64,000 nucleotides of DNA from Chryseobacterium sp. VAUSW3 (GCF_002205795.1 NZ_NIUY01000002.1:620001-684000), one strand, 5' to 3'; counted from the stretch's first letter, positions 8,755 through 18,370 are shown. Program-made: numbers and translations. The notes: a model not told the origin generated them from the sequence alone.

Positions 8755-10110
8755 ATGAAACTCGCCGACCTTGCTAAGGAACTTAAAATATCTCCTGAAA
8801 GTATGATAAAATTCATTCAGGATTTTGATCTTGAACTTTCAGAATGTATTACGACAAATTTTAATGTAAAAGACGATTTTGCTAAGTTTGCAAGAGAAAA
8901 TATTTCATTTTTAAAAAAATATGAAAAGGATCTTGAGCAAACCAAATCTGTAGAAGATATTGCCGGAACGATCAATCAAAGTCCTGAAAAAGTTGCAGAA
9001 ATTATTAAAAGCGAAAAACCCAGACTTTTTGACAACGGAATCTACAAATCATCTGTCTCAAGTTTCGGAATCGATCATAAGTTAGGCGGCAATTATGAGT
9101 TTGTTTACAATTACTTCGGAAAAAAAACAAGCTTAAAAGAGCGGGATTTCATTGGCTATCGGGATCTTTTTTTTCATATTTCAAAACAATTAGATCCCTT
9201 TATCAACAATACTCCACTTACCGATTGGGGAATACATAAACCTGCAGGAATCATTCTTTACGGCCCGCCGGGAAGCGGAAAAATTTTCTGGGCCAATAAA
9301 ATCGCTGAAATTATTGGTTACCAGTTTAAAGAAATAAAAAAATATTATCTCGGCACTTCCTTTGTTGACGGCCTCAAAACAAACTTTAATGATTTTCTGA
9401 TTCAGATGCTTAAGGAAGAAAAAATTCTCCTCTTCATGGAAGATTTTGATGATATTATGCGTCAAAGAAGTGAGAAAAAAACGGTTTTATCCTGCGACGA
9501 AGAAACTAAAGAAATTGTTCTGAATTATATTGGCAGGTTCGAAGAAGAGGATTTGCTGATGGTAGGTTCCGCTAATTCTGTTGCTGATATCGACAAAGAC
9601 ATTCTTGCTCCGGGCAGATTTGATGTGGTGATTCCTGTATTTCCTCCCAATTCCCGGGAACGTTCGGAAATGATTTTATATTTTATGACCGAAAATCTTG
9701 CGAAAGATGCGCTTCTGATGAAAATATTAACTGCAAACAATGCAGATCATCTCCCGTTTTGGGAAGATATATCATCGAAAATGAAAGTTTTTTCGAGTAC
9801 AATGATTGTAGATTTTACGCAAAGTTTAAAAAAACGAATCAGAAATCAGTATTTAAAAGATAATTCTGAAAATATAAAGATCGACAGTAAACTGCTGAAC
9901 GCAGCCAGGCGCGACGCCTCAGCAAAACTTACAGAAGAATATTTAAATCAGGTGGCACAGTTTATTGATGATGTTTCACTGAATAATTATGATGATTTCC
10001 CTAAAAGAATCGCTGCTTTAAAAATTGAACTTGAGTCTTATAAGGTTGTAGAAACTCCACGTAAAGCTATTGGTTTTCAAACCAAAACTGATGAAAAAAC
10101 AAATAAATAA
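8755..10110 (+). CDS. AAA+ ATPase with IF2-N-like N-terminus
   Basis: The 451-aa protein starts MKLADLAKELKISPESMIKF, which resembles the small helical N-terminal domain of translation factor IF2. A classic-clade AAA module follows: Walker A GPPGSGKI at 170-177, a Walker B-like ILLFMEDFDD at 224-233, the sensor-1 Asn in VGSANS (274) and the SRH segment APGRFD at 285-290. Compared with FtsH/Cdc48 (FIDEID) the acidic pair is ED rather than DE, and the Walker A Thr/Ser is Ile. No protease domain is present. A helical tail runs from about 330 to the end. Substrate and role are unknown. Confidence 0.75.
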   Translation: MKLADLAKELKISPESMIKFIQDFDLELSECITTNFNVKDDFAKFARENISFLKKYEKDLEQTKSVEDIAGTINQSPEKVAEIIKSEKPRLFDNGIYKSSVSSFGIDHKLGGNYEFVYNYFGKKTSLKERDFIGYRDLFFHISKQLDPFINNTPLTDWGIHKPAGIILYGPPGSGKIFWANKIAEIIGYQFKEIKKYYLGTSFVDGLKTNFNDFLIQMLKEEKILLFMEDFDDIMRQRSEKKTVLSCDEETKEIVLNYIGRFEEEDLLMVGSANSVADIDKDILAPGRFDVVIPVFPPNSRERSEMILYFMTENLAKDALLMKILTANNADHLPFWEDISSKMKVFSSTMIVDFTQSLKKRIRNQYLKDNSENIKIDSKLLNAARRDASAKLTEEYLNQVAQFIDDVSLNNYDDFPKRIAALKIELESYKVVETPRKAIGFQTKTDEKTNK

Positions 10111-10133
10111 CCCACTGTATAACAATGGGTTAT
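10107..10133. terminator. Weak hairpin between convergent genes
   Basis: ATAACCCA and TGGGTTAT make an 8-bp stem around a 10-base loop just after the AAA+ stop codon. There is no real T run, so termination activity is uncertain. Confidence 0.4.
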
Positions 10134-10154
10134 AACTAATTTCATTTGAGCTTT

Positions 10155-10625
10155 TTAAGATTGCGGCAGCAACACACCGATTTCGTACACTTTTGCGTGT
10201 TTCAGATATTTCGACCGTTCGCGGGAGGTTACGGATTCAAAATGATTGTTTTTCAGAACAATAATAGGGTCTTCAGCAATTTCGATTTCCGCGTTCGAAA
10301 TATATTTTTCTTCCGGACTCAGTTGGTCGATTTTGGCTTTTATCTTTTGTAATTCATCCGCATAATGCCTGAATCCCGCATCTGAAGAGTGAATAAATCT
10401 GTATTCGGGTCCTGCATCTACAAAATAATACAGTTTTTTTTCGATAAGTCTACCATCACTTGTGATTTCAGGATTATAATTACCGTCTCTGAATCCAATT
10501 TCCACTACCTTTCCGCCAAATTTTGCTGCGTAACTTTCGGTATCTGTATAGGTCGCAAAACCTGTCGCCACTTTTTGTCGATCTATTTGATAACTGCTTA
10601 ATTTTTCTGAATTGAATGTTTCCAT
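10155..10625 (-). CDS. Conserved-looking protein of unknown function
   Basis: The 156-aa soluble protein has no signal peptide and no family that I recognise. It starts METFNSEKLSSYQIDRQ, and contains YTDTESYAAKFGGKVVEIGF, GRLIEKKLYYFVDAGPEYRF and a Lys/Glu helix AKIDQLSPEEKY. It ends with VYEIGVLLPQS. The balance of charged and aromatic residues and codon use like its neighbours support a real gene. The start at 10625 is chosen over 10697, because the extra 24 residues overlap the opposite peptidase gene's upstream region. It is divergent from the dipeptidyl-peptidase gene. Confidence 0.6.
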   Translation of the reverse strand: METFNSEKLSSYQIDRQKVATGFATYTDTESYAAKFGGKVVEIGFRDGNYNPEITSDGRLIEKKLYYFVDAGPEYRFIHSSDAGFRHYADELQKIKAKIDQLSPEEKYISNAEIEIAEDPIIVLKNNHFESVTSRERSKYLKHAKVYEIGVLLPQS

Positions 10626-10715
10626 GATCTGTGTTTTAAATTGATAATCCGAGCCCAGTAATTTTGCCAAGACGGCGTAAAATTCAACTTTTAACACCGT
10701 TTTTAATAAAATTGT

Positions 10716-10723
10716 TATCTTTG
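10716..10723 (+). promoter_or_regulatory. -7 box of the dipeptidyl-peptidase IV gene
   Basis: TATCTTTG ends 21 bases before ATG 10745 and rules out the in-frame ATG at 10664. Confidence 0.65.
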
Positions 10724-10744
10724 AAATCTTATCAAATTTTATTC

Positions 10745-12871
10745 ATGAAAAAAATCTTTTTATCCCTCGCAATCCTTTCATCCGTAATGGTTTTCTCACA
10801 GGAAATTACGCTGGACAAAATTTATTCCGGATATTACCGTGGTAAAGGAATCTCAGGAATCGCTTCCCTGAAAAACGGCGAAAATTATGTGGTTATCGAA
10901 CCAACTGGAATCGCTAAATATTCTTACAAAACATCCCAAAAAGAGGGCAATATGGTAGACGGCAGATTTGAGTCTTACATTTTCAGTGATGATGAATCTA
11001 AAATTTTACTGCTCAAAGAAAGCGAACCCATTTACCGACATTCATTTCTTGGAAAATTTGATGTTAGAGATTTAAAATCAGGCAAAATAATCAACCTTAA
11101 TAATGGCAACTTCGTTCAGGAGCCAACTTTTTCTCCGGACGGAACTAAAGTGGCTTTTATTGCAGAAAATAACCTATTTTATCAGGATTTAAATTCTAGT
11201 AAAATCACCCAGATTACCAGTGACGGAAAGAAAAATCATATCCTGAACGGTCTTGCAGACTGGGTTTATGAAGAAGAATTCGGGCACGCAAAACTTTATG
11301 AATGGACGAAAAACTCCGACGCCATTGTATTTGTGAAGTCCGATGAAACCGAAGTTCCGGAAATGTACATTCCGATTTACGGCAAGCAGCTTTACCCTTC
11401 AGAAATGCGTTTTAAATATCCGAAAGCGGGCGAAAAAAACTCTGTCGTTTCTGCACAGCTTTTCCGTTTGGATTCCGGAAAAACGACTCCGCTGAATTTA
11501 TCGGCATTCAAAAATTACTACATTCCAAATGTGTACAAAACCGCGAAAGCAGATGAAATTATTTTGATTACTTCTGGTAGAACTCAAAACGCTTCTGATG
11601 TTCTGAAAGTAAATACAAAGACAGGAAACGTTCAGAAATTATTTACAGAAACCGATGAAAAATGGGTGGATACAGATAATGTTACGCTTGAATTTTTAGA
11701 TGACAACTCATTTATCTGGGGTTCTGAAAGAGACGGAAACCGTCACCTTTATTGGTACGACCAAAACGGAAAACTGAAAAAACAAATCACCAAAGGAAAC
11801 TGGGAAGTAACTGATTATTATGGCTATAACCCAAAAACCAAGGAAGTTCTTATTCAAACCACCGAAAAAGGAAGCATTAATAAAGTAGTTTCCAAGGTTA
11901 ATATCCAGAACGGAAAATCTACACTTATTTCTAATTCCGAAGGAAATAACAGGGCAAGTTTCAGTGGAAATTACAATTATTTTATCGAAACTTCTTCCAC
12001 TGCTGCAAAACCTTTCACCTATGTTTTAAAAGACGGAAACGGGAAAACCATCAAAGAACTTCAGAACAACAACGAATTGCTGCAGAAACTTCAGGCAGAT
12101 AACATGGTTACCAAAGAATTCTTCACGGTTCCGAACGAAGCTGGCGACCAAATGAATGCCTGGATGTTAAAACCTAAGGATTTTGATCCTAGCAAAAAAT
12201 ATCCGCTCTTTATGTTCCAGTATTCCGGTCCGGGATCGCAGAGTGTATCGAATTCCTGGGATGCAGGCAATGGATTATGGTTTAATCATTTGGTACAGAA
12301 AGGCTATATCGTTGTTTGTGTAGACGGTCGCGGAACTGGTTACAAAGGCACGAAGTATAAGAAATCGACCTATATGAATCTGGGAAAATACGAAATTGAA
12401 GACCAGATTGCAGCCGCAAAATGGTTCGGAAAACAAAGTTATATCGACAAATCCAGAATCGGAATTTTCGGCTGGAGTTATGGTGGTTACATGGCAAGTT
12501 TAGCATTGACTAAAGGTGCAGACGTTTTCAAAGCCGGAATTGCGGTAGCACCTGTAACCAACTGGAGGTATTACGACACCGTGTACACCGAAAGATTCTT
12601 GAGAACTCCACAGGAAAATCCTAAAGGATACGACGAAAATTCACCAACAGAATACGCAAATTTATTGAAAGGAAAATTCTTGCTAATCCACGGAACCGCT
12701 GATGACAACGTGCATTTCCAAAATTCAATGGAATTTGCAGAAGCTTTGATTCAGAACAAAAAACAGTTTGAATTTATGGCGTATCCCGACAAAAATCACG
12801 GCATTTTCGGTGGGCAGACCAGACCACAACTTTATCAGAAAATGACAGATTTCATCCTAGAAAATTTATAA
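10745..12871 (+). CDS. S9B dipeptidyl-peptidase IV
   Basis: The 708-aa exported serine peptidase removes X-Pro (or X-Ala) dipeptides from peptide N-termini in the periplasm. The signal peptide is MKKIFLSLAILSSVMVFSQ. A beta-propeller (about 40-460) contains WVYEEEFGHAKLYEWTKNSD, the double-Glu motif that anchors the substrate N-terminus in DPP IV. The alpha/beta-hydrolase domain carries the triad: GWSYGG (Ser near 578), GTADDNVHF (Asp near 653) and DKNHGIF (His near 685). It lies 17 bases before the first of three peptide transporters, suggesting coupled peptide digestion and uptake. Confidence 0.93.
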   Translation: MKKIFLSLAILSSVMVFSQEITLDKIYSGYYRGKGISGIASLKNGENYVVIEPTGIAKYSYKTSQKEGNMVDGRFESYIFSDDESKILLLKESEPIYRHSFLGKFDVRDLKSGKIINLNNGNFVQEPTFSPDGTKVAFIAENNLFYQDLNSSKITQITSDGKKNHILNGLADWVYEEEFGHAKLYEWTKNSDAIVFVKSDETEVPEMYIPIYGKQLYPSEMRFKYPKAGEKNSVVSAQLFRLDSGKTTPLNLSAFKNYYIPNVYKTAKADEIILITSGRTQNASDVLKVNTKTGNVQKLFTETDEKWVDTDNVTLEFLDDNSFIWGSERDGNRHLYWYDQNGKLKKQITKGNWEVTDYYGYNPKTKEVLIQTTEKGSINKVVSKVNIQNGKSTLISNSEGNNRASFSGNYNYFIETSSTAAKPFTYVLKDGNGKTIKELQNNNELLQKLQADNMVTKEFFTVPNEAGDQMNAWMLKPKDFDPSKKYPLFMFQYSGPGSQSVSNSWDAGNGLWFNHLVQKGYIVVCVDGRGTGYKGTKYKKSTYMNLGKYEIEDQIAAAKWFGKQSYIDKSRIGIFGWSYGGYMASLALTKGADVFKAGIAVAPVTNWRYYDTVYTERFLRTPQENPKGYDENSPTEYANLLKGKFLLIHGTADDNVHFQNSMEFAEALIQNKKQFEFMAYPDKNHGIFGGQTRPQLYQKMTDFILENL

Positions 12872-12888
12872 ACTCTTAATATTTAAAA

Positions 12889-14553
12889 ATGGCGACAAGC
12901 ACAAACAAACACCCTAAAGGCTTACCCTATCTTTTCTTCACAGAAATGTGGGAAAGGTTCGGATATTATTTGATCCTCGGAATTTTCGTTCTGTATATGA
13001 TCGATCCTACAGATACCGGCGGACTGGCTTTTAATGATAAAAATGCAGATGATATCTTTGGAACCTTCATTGCCCTCACCTATCTTACCCCATTTCTCGG
13101 CGGGTTTCTGGCCGACCGCGTTTTGGGCTATATCAAAGCGATTTATATCGGTGGAGCCTTGATGGGACTGGGTTATATCGGTCTAGGAGTTTTTAAGGAA
13201 ATTCCGATGTTTTATACATCAATGGCGCTAATTATTTTAGGAAACGGATTTTTCAAACCAAGTATCTCTACCCTTCTTGGGAATCTTTACGAAGAAGAAC
13301 CGTATAAACTTAATAAAGATGCTGGTTATAACATTTTCTACATGGGAATCAACATCGGAGCCTTTGCGTGTAACATCATCGCCGCATTTATGAGGAATAA
13401 GTTCGGTTGGGGCGAAGCATTTATCACCGCCGGAGTTGGGATGTTCATTGGTTTGCTTATATTCTCTTTGGGAAGAAAGCATATATTGAAAGCCAACGTT
13501 ATGAAACCCGTTCAGGAAGGTGATACCAAGATTTCCGATGTTTTGGTTAAAGTTTTCGTACCTGCAATTGTAGCGGGAATTATTGGCTGGGTTATTCCTG
13601 GAAATATCTTTGGAAGTGATTCTACAGATGCCTTTATCTTCGCATGTTTGCCTGTAGTTTACTTTTATGTGATGCTTTACGTGAAAGCAAATTCAGATGA
13701 CAAAAGGCCGATTGGTGCATTGCTGGCAATATTTGCGGTAAGTTTAATGTTCTGGGCAGTATTCAAACAAAATGGAACCGCTCTAACGAGATGGGCAAAT
13801 TATTATACCGACAGAAGCGTGCCTGCAGTAGCTGAAAAACCTCTGGAAGCCATTTATCTGGTTGAAACTAAAGATTATACCTCAAAAGAGGTAAATGTTT
13901 ACGATGACCAATACCAGGCTCAAAAAGACGAAGCTGGCAATCCGGTAAAAGAACAGGGAAAAGACATCTACTTCAGAAACGAGTTGCCTGAGAAGAAAGC
14001 AGCTATGGAAGCTAACCCTGAAGGTAAAGTTTATCTTTATAATACCGAATTGTTCCAATCTGTGAATCCATTCTGGGTAATTGTGTTAACGCCTGTTGTT
14101 GTTGGTTTCTTTATGTTCTTAAGAAAACGTGGCAAAGAGCCTACAACACCCGCTAAAATTGTATTGGGTCTCTTCATTTCTGCACTCTCGTGTTTAGTGA
14201 TGGTTGGAGCCGTATATGCCGGAGACAACGGCGCATTCAAAGTTTCTGCACTGTGGCTTGTAGCTGCTTATGGGGTAATTACGGTCGGCGAACTTTGTCT
14301 TTCACCAATGGGATTATCGTTGGTTTCTAAATTATCTCCACCGAGACTTACTGCCCTGATGATGGGAGGATTCTTCCTTTCCACTTCAATCGGTAACAAA
14401 CTTTCGGGAGTGTTGGCTAGTTTCTGGTACGATTATGAGAACAAGGCTAATTTCTTTATCGTAAATTTCGGTTTATTGCTTCTCGCTACCCTTCTTGGTT
14501 TATCTATTCTGAAAAGATTGAATAAAATCATGAAAGAAAAAGGAGTGAACTAA
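12889..14553 (+). CDS. POT/PTR2-family peptide transporter 1
   Basis: This 554-aa proton-coupled oligopeptide transporter sits in the inner membrane. It carries the family signatures FFTEMWERFGYY near residue 20 and GNGFFKPSISTLLGNLY near 115. About 12-14 hydrophobic helices are present. Compared with its two neighbours it has a hydrophilic insert of about 70 residues (roughly 305-380, rich in Glu/Lys, starting near YYTDRSVPAVAEKP). It directly follows the dipeptidyl-peptidase gene and is probably cotranscribed with it. A terminator follows. Confidence 0.92.
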   Translation: MATSTNKHPKGLPYLFFTEMWERFGYYLILGIFVLYMIDPTDTGGLAFNDKNADDIFGTFIALTYLTPFLGGFLADRVLGYIKAIYIGGALMGLGYIGLGVFKEIPMFYTSMALIILGNGFFKPSISTLLGNLYEEEPYKLNKDAGYNIFYMGINIGAFACNIIAAFMRNKFGWGEAFITAGVGMFIGLLIFSLGRKHILKANVMKPVQEGDTKISDVLVKVFVPAIVAGIIGWVIPGNIFGSDSTDAFIFACLPVVYFYVMLYVKANSDDKRPIGALLAIFAVSLMFWAVFKQNGTALTRWANYYTDRSVPAVAEKPLEAIYLVETKDYTSKEVNVYDDQYQAQKDEAGNPVKEQGKDIYFRNELPEKKAAMEANPEGKVYLYNTELFQSVNPFWVIVLTPVVVGFFMFLRKRGKEPTTPAKIVLGLFISALSCLVMVGAVYAGDNGAFKVSALWLVAAYGVITVGELCLSPMGLSLVSKLSPPRLTALMMGGFFLSTSIGNKLSGVLASFWYDYENKANFFIVNFGLLLLATLLGLSILKRLNKIMKEKGVN

Positions 14554-14575
14554 ACCATTCTTTATCAATATTTTT

Positions 14576-14602
14576 AAAGTGCCGGAGAAATTCGGCACTT
14601 TT
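14576..14602 (+). terminator. Terminator after POT transporter 1
   Basis: AAAGTGCCG and CGGCACTTT form a 9-bp stem with an 8-base loop, followed by a short T-rich stretch. Confidence 0.75.
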
Positions 14603-14648
14603 CTGTTTTAAAAACTCAAATTTTCAGCCCTTGAAAAAGAAAAAAAAC

Positions 14649-14656
14649 TATATTTG
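14649..14656 (+). promoter_or_regulatory. -7 box of POT transporter 2
   Basis: TATATTTG, 31 bases before the ATG at 14688. With the upstream terminator it suggests independent transcription of this gene. Confidence 0.6.
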
Positions 14657-14687
14657 CTCCTTAACAATTATTAACAAATAAAAAAAT

Positions 14688-16193
14688 ATGGACACAGCAG
14701 AGCAAAAAGGGCACCCGAAAGGACTCTATCTTTTGTTTATGACAGAAATGTGGGAACGTTTCTCTTATTACGGTATGCGTGCGATTTTCGTTTTATACAT
14801 GACGAAAATGCTTTTAATGGATGATGCAGAAGCTTCACAAATCTACGGAAGTTATACCGGGCTGGTATATCTTACGCCGCTTCTCGGTGGTTATCTTGCA
14901 GACCGTTTTCTGGGTAACAGAAGAAGTATAGAAATTGGTGGTGTACTTATGGCACTTGGGCAGTTTGTAATGTTTTTCAGTGCTTCCACTTCGGGCAGTT
15001 CAGCAATTACGCTGATGTGGATTGGTCTTACCATGTTGATCATTGGGAACGGTTTTTTCAAACCAAACATTTCAACGATGGTGGGCCAGCTTTATCCGAA
15101 AGGAGACCGCAGGGTGGATTCTGCATTTACCATTTTCTACATGGGGATCAACCTGGGAGCTTTCTTCGCACCGCTTATTTCTGGTACGCTGGCTGAAAAA
15201 ATTGACTTTAAATGGGGCTTCCTGGCGGCAGGTATTGGGATGGTCATCGGTTTGATAACCTTTATGCTTCAAAAAAACAAACTGCTTGTAGATAACGAGA
15301 ACAAGCCAATCGGGATGCCAACCAATAAATTTGGTATTGCACAGCTTGGAATGGTTTTAGGCTCAATTGCAATTATTTTCTTCTTAATGAACTTTAAAAC
15401 CATGTTCCAAAGCGATTTGGATATTATCGGATACCTCATTTATGGCGCTATGATTGTGATGCCATTAATTGTTCTTACCGATAAATCTTTGACTAAAGAG
15501 GAACGTGAAAGAATAATGGTGATTTTTATCCTCGCATTCTTTGTCATCTTCTTTTGGGGAGCATTTGAGCAGGCCGGAGCTTCACTTACAATTTTTGCTG
15601 ACAGACAGACCGACAGAACAATTTTCGGTTGGGAAATGCCTGCTAGTTACTTCCAGTCAGTAAACCCGCTGGCCATTATCGTACTTGCACCATTATTCTC
15701 TTCAATGTGGTTACGTCTCGGAAACCGCGGTATGGAGCCGTCTTCGCCAAAGAAAATGGCCCTTGGTCTTGCATTGGTTTCTTTAGGATACGTCGTTATT
15801 GCATTTGCTGTTTACGGTCTGGGAATGATGGACAAAGTTTCCATGTTCTGGTTGATCGCACTTTATGTAATTCACACAATGGGTGAACTTTGTCTTTCAC
15901 CAATCGGACTTTCAATGGTGTCAAAACTTTCACCACTGCGTTTCTCGTCTCTGTTAATGGGAACATGGTTCCTGGCTAATGCTGCTGCAAACAAATTTGC
16001 AGGAACTTTATCAGCACTAATTCCAGGAAGTGGTGAAGAGGGCCAAGGCGCGAAAGTCACTTATTTCTTAGGATTTGAAATCACCAACCTTTTCGATTTC
16101 TTCCTTGTATTTATTGTGATGTGTGGAGCTGCCGCTTTAATTTTGTTTGCAATGAGCCGTTGGTTAGAGAAAAAAATGCACGGAGTAAACTAG
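14688..16193 (+). CDS. POT/PTR2-family peptide transporter 2
   Basis: The 501-aa transporter shows LLFMTEMWERFSYYGMRAIF near the start and GNGFFKPNISTMVGQLYPKGD near 115-135. It has about 12-14 transmembrane helices and a normal POT length. It moves di/tripeptides with protons. The EMWERFSYYGMR stretch is closer to the consensus than in transporter 1. It is flanked by its own -7 box and a perfect terminator, so it is probably monocistronic. Confidence 0.93.
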   Translation: MDTAEQKGHPKGLYLLFMTEMWERFSYYGMRAIFVLYMTKMLLMDDAEASQIYGSYTGLVYLTPLLGGYLADRFLGNRRSIEIGGVLMALGQFVMFFSASTSGSSAITLMWIGLTMLIIGNGFFKPNISTMVGQLYPKGDRRVDSAFTIFYMGINLGAFFAPLISGTLAEKIDFKWGFLAAGIGMVIGLITFMLQKNKLLVDNENKPIGMPTNKFGIAQLGMVLGSIAIIFFLMNFKTMFQSDLDIIGYLIYGAMIVMPLIVLTDKSLTKEERERIMVIFILAFFVIFFWGAFEQAGASLTIFADRQTDRTIFGWEMPASYFQSVNPLAIIVLAPLFSSMWLRLGNRGMEPSSPKKMALGLALVSLGYVVIAFAVYGLGMMDKVSMFWLIALYVIHTMGELCLSPIGLSMVSKLSPLRFSSLLMGTWFLANAAANKFAGTLSALIPGSGEEGQGAKVTYFLGFEITNLFDFFLVFIVMCGAAALILFAMSRWLEKKMHGVN

Positions 16194-16216
16194 AACTAAG
16201 CGCATTTAATTATACT

Positions 16217-16243
16217 AAACCACCGATTATTCGGTGGTTTTTT
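16217..16243 (+). terminator. Terminator after POT transporter 2
   Basis: AAACCACCGA and TCGGTGGTTT form a perfect 10-bp stem with a TTAT loop and a following T run. Confidence 0.85.
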
Positions 16244-16244
16244 C

Positions 16245-16252
16245 TATTTTCG
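16245..16252 (+). promoter_or_regulatory. Possible -7 box of POT transporter 3
   Basis: TATTTTCG differs from TAnnTTTG by one base and ends 17 bases before ATG 16270, immediately after the preceding terminator. Confidence 0.4.
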
Positions 16253-16269
16253 TCAAAAATTATTCTAAA

Positions 16270-17781
16270 ATGAATCTTACGTTAGAACAAATTCAGGATT
16301 TCAAAGGAAAATATCCGAAACAAATCTGGTCACTTTTTTTCTCGGAAATGTGGGAACGATTCTGCTTCTACGGAATGCGCGGAATGCTCGTTTTTTTCAT
16401 GATTTCTCAATTGAAATTCGGTGACGAGCAGGCAAATCTTCAATACGGGGCAACCCAGGCATTTGTGTATGCATTCACTTTTGTAGGTGGTCTTTTTGCG
16501 GATAAAATCCTTGGTTTCCGTAAATCCCTGTTCTGGGGTGGGATTTTAATGATTGTAGGGAGTTTGATTCTCGCTACCAATCCTCATGATTTTTTCTTTC
16601 TCGGAATCTCATTCACCGTGGTAGGAACTGGTTTCTTTAAACCTAATATATCAACCATGGTTGGGAAACTTTACAAAGCCGGAGATTCCCGTACCGACGC
16701 AGGTTTTTCCCTGTTTTATGCAGGAATTAACCTTGGTGCGCTGCTCGGCGGATATTTGTGTATCGCGATTGGAAAAGGCGAAATGCTTTCAGGTTTTATT
16801 CCTGAAGATAAAAGATGGAATGTCGCATTTGGTTTAGCGGCAATCGTAATGGTGATCAGCTTGATCAATTTTGTTTTCACCCAGCGAAGTTTAGGTCCTA
16901 TTGGTCTTATGCCCGAGCGAAAACTTGCAGACGGAACTGTAGTCCCTATGGAAAAATGGAAAGTTTACGGAGTTTACGCTCTTACTTTAGTTTTTGTTCC
17001 GCTGATTATGACCATGGTTTCTGTGCCGCAATACACCGATTATTTTATGTGGACCGTCGGTCCGTTAACCCTTATTTACCTGTTTTATGAAATGACGAAA
17101 GTGAATGTTGCAGAAAGAAAAAAGCTACTTGCAGCCCTCGTTTTCATTATATTTTCTATTATATTTTGGGGAATTTATGAGCAGTCGGGAGGTTCCTTAA
17201 GTATTTTCGCAGCAAATAATCTGAATAAAGATTTGCTTGGCTTGGATCCTAACGGAGTAAACAATTCCGGAGGTGCATTTTTCATTATTTTTCTTGCCCC
17301 ACTTGTCGGACTGTTCTGGATTTGGCTAAGTAAAAAGAGACTGGAACCAAACACGATTATTAAGTTCGGACTCGGTTTTATATTCCTCGGTTTAGGATAT
17401 TACGTATTATTTGCTACCAGATTTTTTGCTGATTTGCAAGGAGTTACTTCTTTAAATATTTTTACCATCGCATTGCTTGTGATAACTTTTGGCGAATTAT
17501 GTTTGTCTCCGATCGGACTTTCAATCATGACGAAACTTTCTACCGAAAAACTGCAGGGAATGATGATGGGAATGTGGTTCCTTGCATCCGCTTACGGGCA
17601 ATATGTAGCCGGAATTATCGGTGCAAACATGGCAACCGCCAAAGAAGGTTCCACCAATATGGATGCACTTTTAGCCTATACAGAGGGTTACAAACAGTTA
17701 GGGCTTTATGCCGTAATCGCGGGTGTTATACTCATCATTATCTCACCGCTCGTGAAAAAACTAATGCAGGAAGTGAGATAG
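16270..17781 (+). CDS. POT/PTR2-family peptide transporter 3
   Basis: The 503-aa transporter starts MNLTLEQIQDFKGKYPKQIW. FFSEMWERFCFYGMRGMLVF and GTGFFKPNISTMVGKLYKAGD are the POT signatures. It has the 12-14 helix layout of transporters 1 and 2 but is clearly divergent from both, so this is not a recent duplication. The start at 16270 is preferred over 16234, which lies within the terminator of the previous gene. A thioredoxin gene follows after 38 bases. Confidence 0.92.
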   Translation: MNLTLEQIQDFKGKYPKQIWSLFFSEMWERFCFYGMRGMLVFFMISQLKFGDEQANLQYGATQAFVYAFTFVGGLFADKILGFRKSLFWGGILMIVGSLILATNPHDFFFLGISFTVVGTGFFKPNISTMVGKLYKAGDSRTDAGFSLFYAGINLGALLGGYLCIAIGKGEMLSGFIPEDKRWNVAFGLAAIVMVISLINFVFTQRSLGPIGLMPERKLADGTVVPMEKWKVYGVYALTLVFVPLIMTMVSVPQYTDYFMWTVGPLTLIYLFYEMTKVNVAERKKLLAALVFIIFSIIFWGIYEQSGGSLSIFAANNLNKDLLGLDPNGVNNSGGAFFIIFLAPLVGLFWIWLSKKRLEPNTIIKFGLGFIFLGLGYYVLFATRFFADLQGVTSLNIFTIALLVITFGELCLSPIGLSIMTKLSTEKLQGMMMGMWFLASAYGQYVAGIIGANMATAKEGSTNMDALLAYTEGYKQLGLYAVIAGVILIIISPLVKKLMQEVR

Positions 17782-17819
17782 TGCTTTAACAAACCTCTAT
17801 ATTTTCAATCAAACCACTG

Positions 17820-18353
17820 ATGAAAAAATTAAACTTTTTATTGTTCGTTTTAGCCATTTCTTTTGCCTCAGCACAGGTTAAGTGGATGACGCTCGAAGAA
17901 GCGGTGGAAGCACAGAAAACAACGCCAAAAAAAATTCTGATCGATTTTTATGCAGACTGGTGCGGCCCATGTAAAATCATGGAAAAAGAAACCTTTAATC
18001 ACCCCGTCATCGCAAAATCTCTTCAGGAGAATTACTACGCCGTAAAGTTTGGTGCAGAAAATAAAGAAAATATTACTCTTTTTGGCAGAACATTTTCAAA
18101 TCCAGGATTCGAAACCGGAAAAAGAAAAAATTCAATGCACGAATTCACCAAGTTTATGAATGTTGTTGCTGTTCCCACAACGGTTTTTCTGGATGAGCAA
18201 AGCATGCCGATTACCATTCTGCAGGGTGCGCTCACGGCAAAAGAACTGGAGCCTTACATTCAGTTTATCGCTAACGACGACTATAAAAAGATTACAACGC
18301 GTGAGCAGTGGGAAAATTATCAGAAAAAATTTAGATCGAGCATTAAAAACTGA
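17820..18353 (+). CDS. Exported thioredoxin-fold protein
   Basis: The 177-aa protein has a signal peptide (MKKLNFLLFVLAISFASAQ) and a thioredoxin domain with the redox motif ADWCGPCKIMEKETF near residues 43-57. A cis-proline is visible in VVAVPTTVFLDE. The pattern suits a periplasmic disulfide oxidoreductase; partners are not evident. It follows the transporter run on the same strand and ends with its own terminator. Confidence 0.88.
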   Translation: MKKLNFLLFVLAISFASAQVKWMTLEEAVEAQKTTPKKILIDFYADWCGPCKIMEKETFNHPVIAKSLQENYYAVKFGAENKENITLFGRTFSNPGFETGKRKNSMHEFTKFMNVVAVPTTVFLDEQSMPITILQGALTAKELEPYIQFIANDDYKKITTREQWENYQKKFRSSIKN

Positions 18354-18370
18354 TTTAGATATTGAAGATT

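Noticed and set aside
10664-10744. Upstream start of the dipeptidyl-peptidase gene
   Set aside because: A TATCTTTG box lies inside the extension and a good signal peptide starts at 10745.
16234-16269. Upstream start of POT transporter 3
   Set aside because: The added codons lie in the terminator hairpin of the previous gene.
12889-17781. Recent tandem triplication of POT genes
   Set aside because: The three proteins differ throughout and in length, so an old duplication is more likely.
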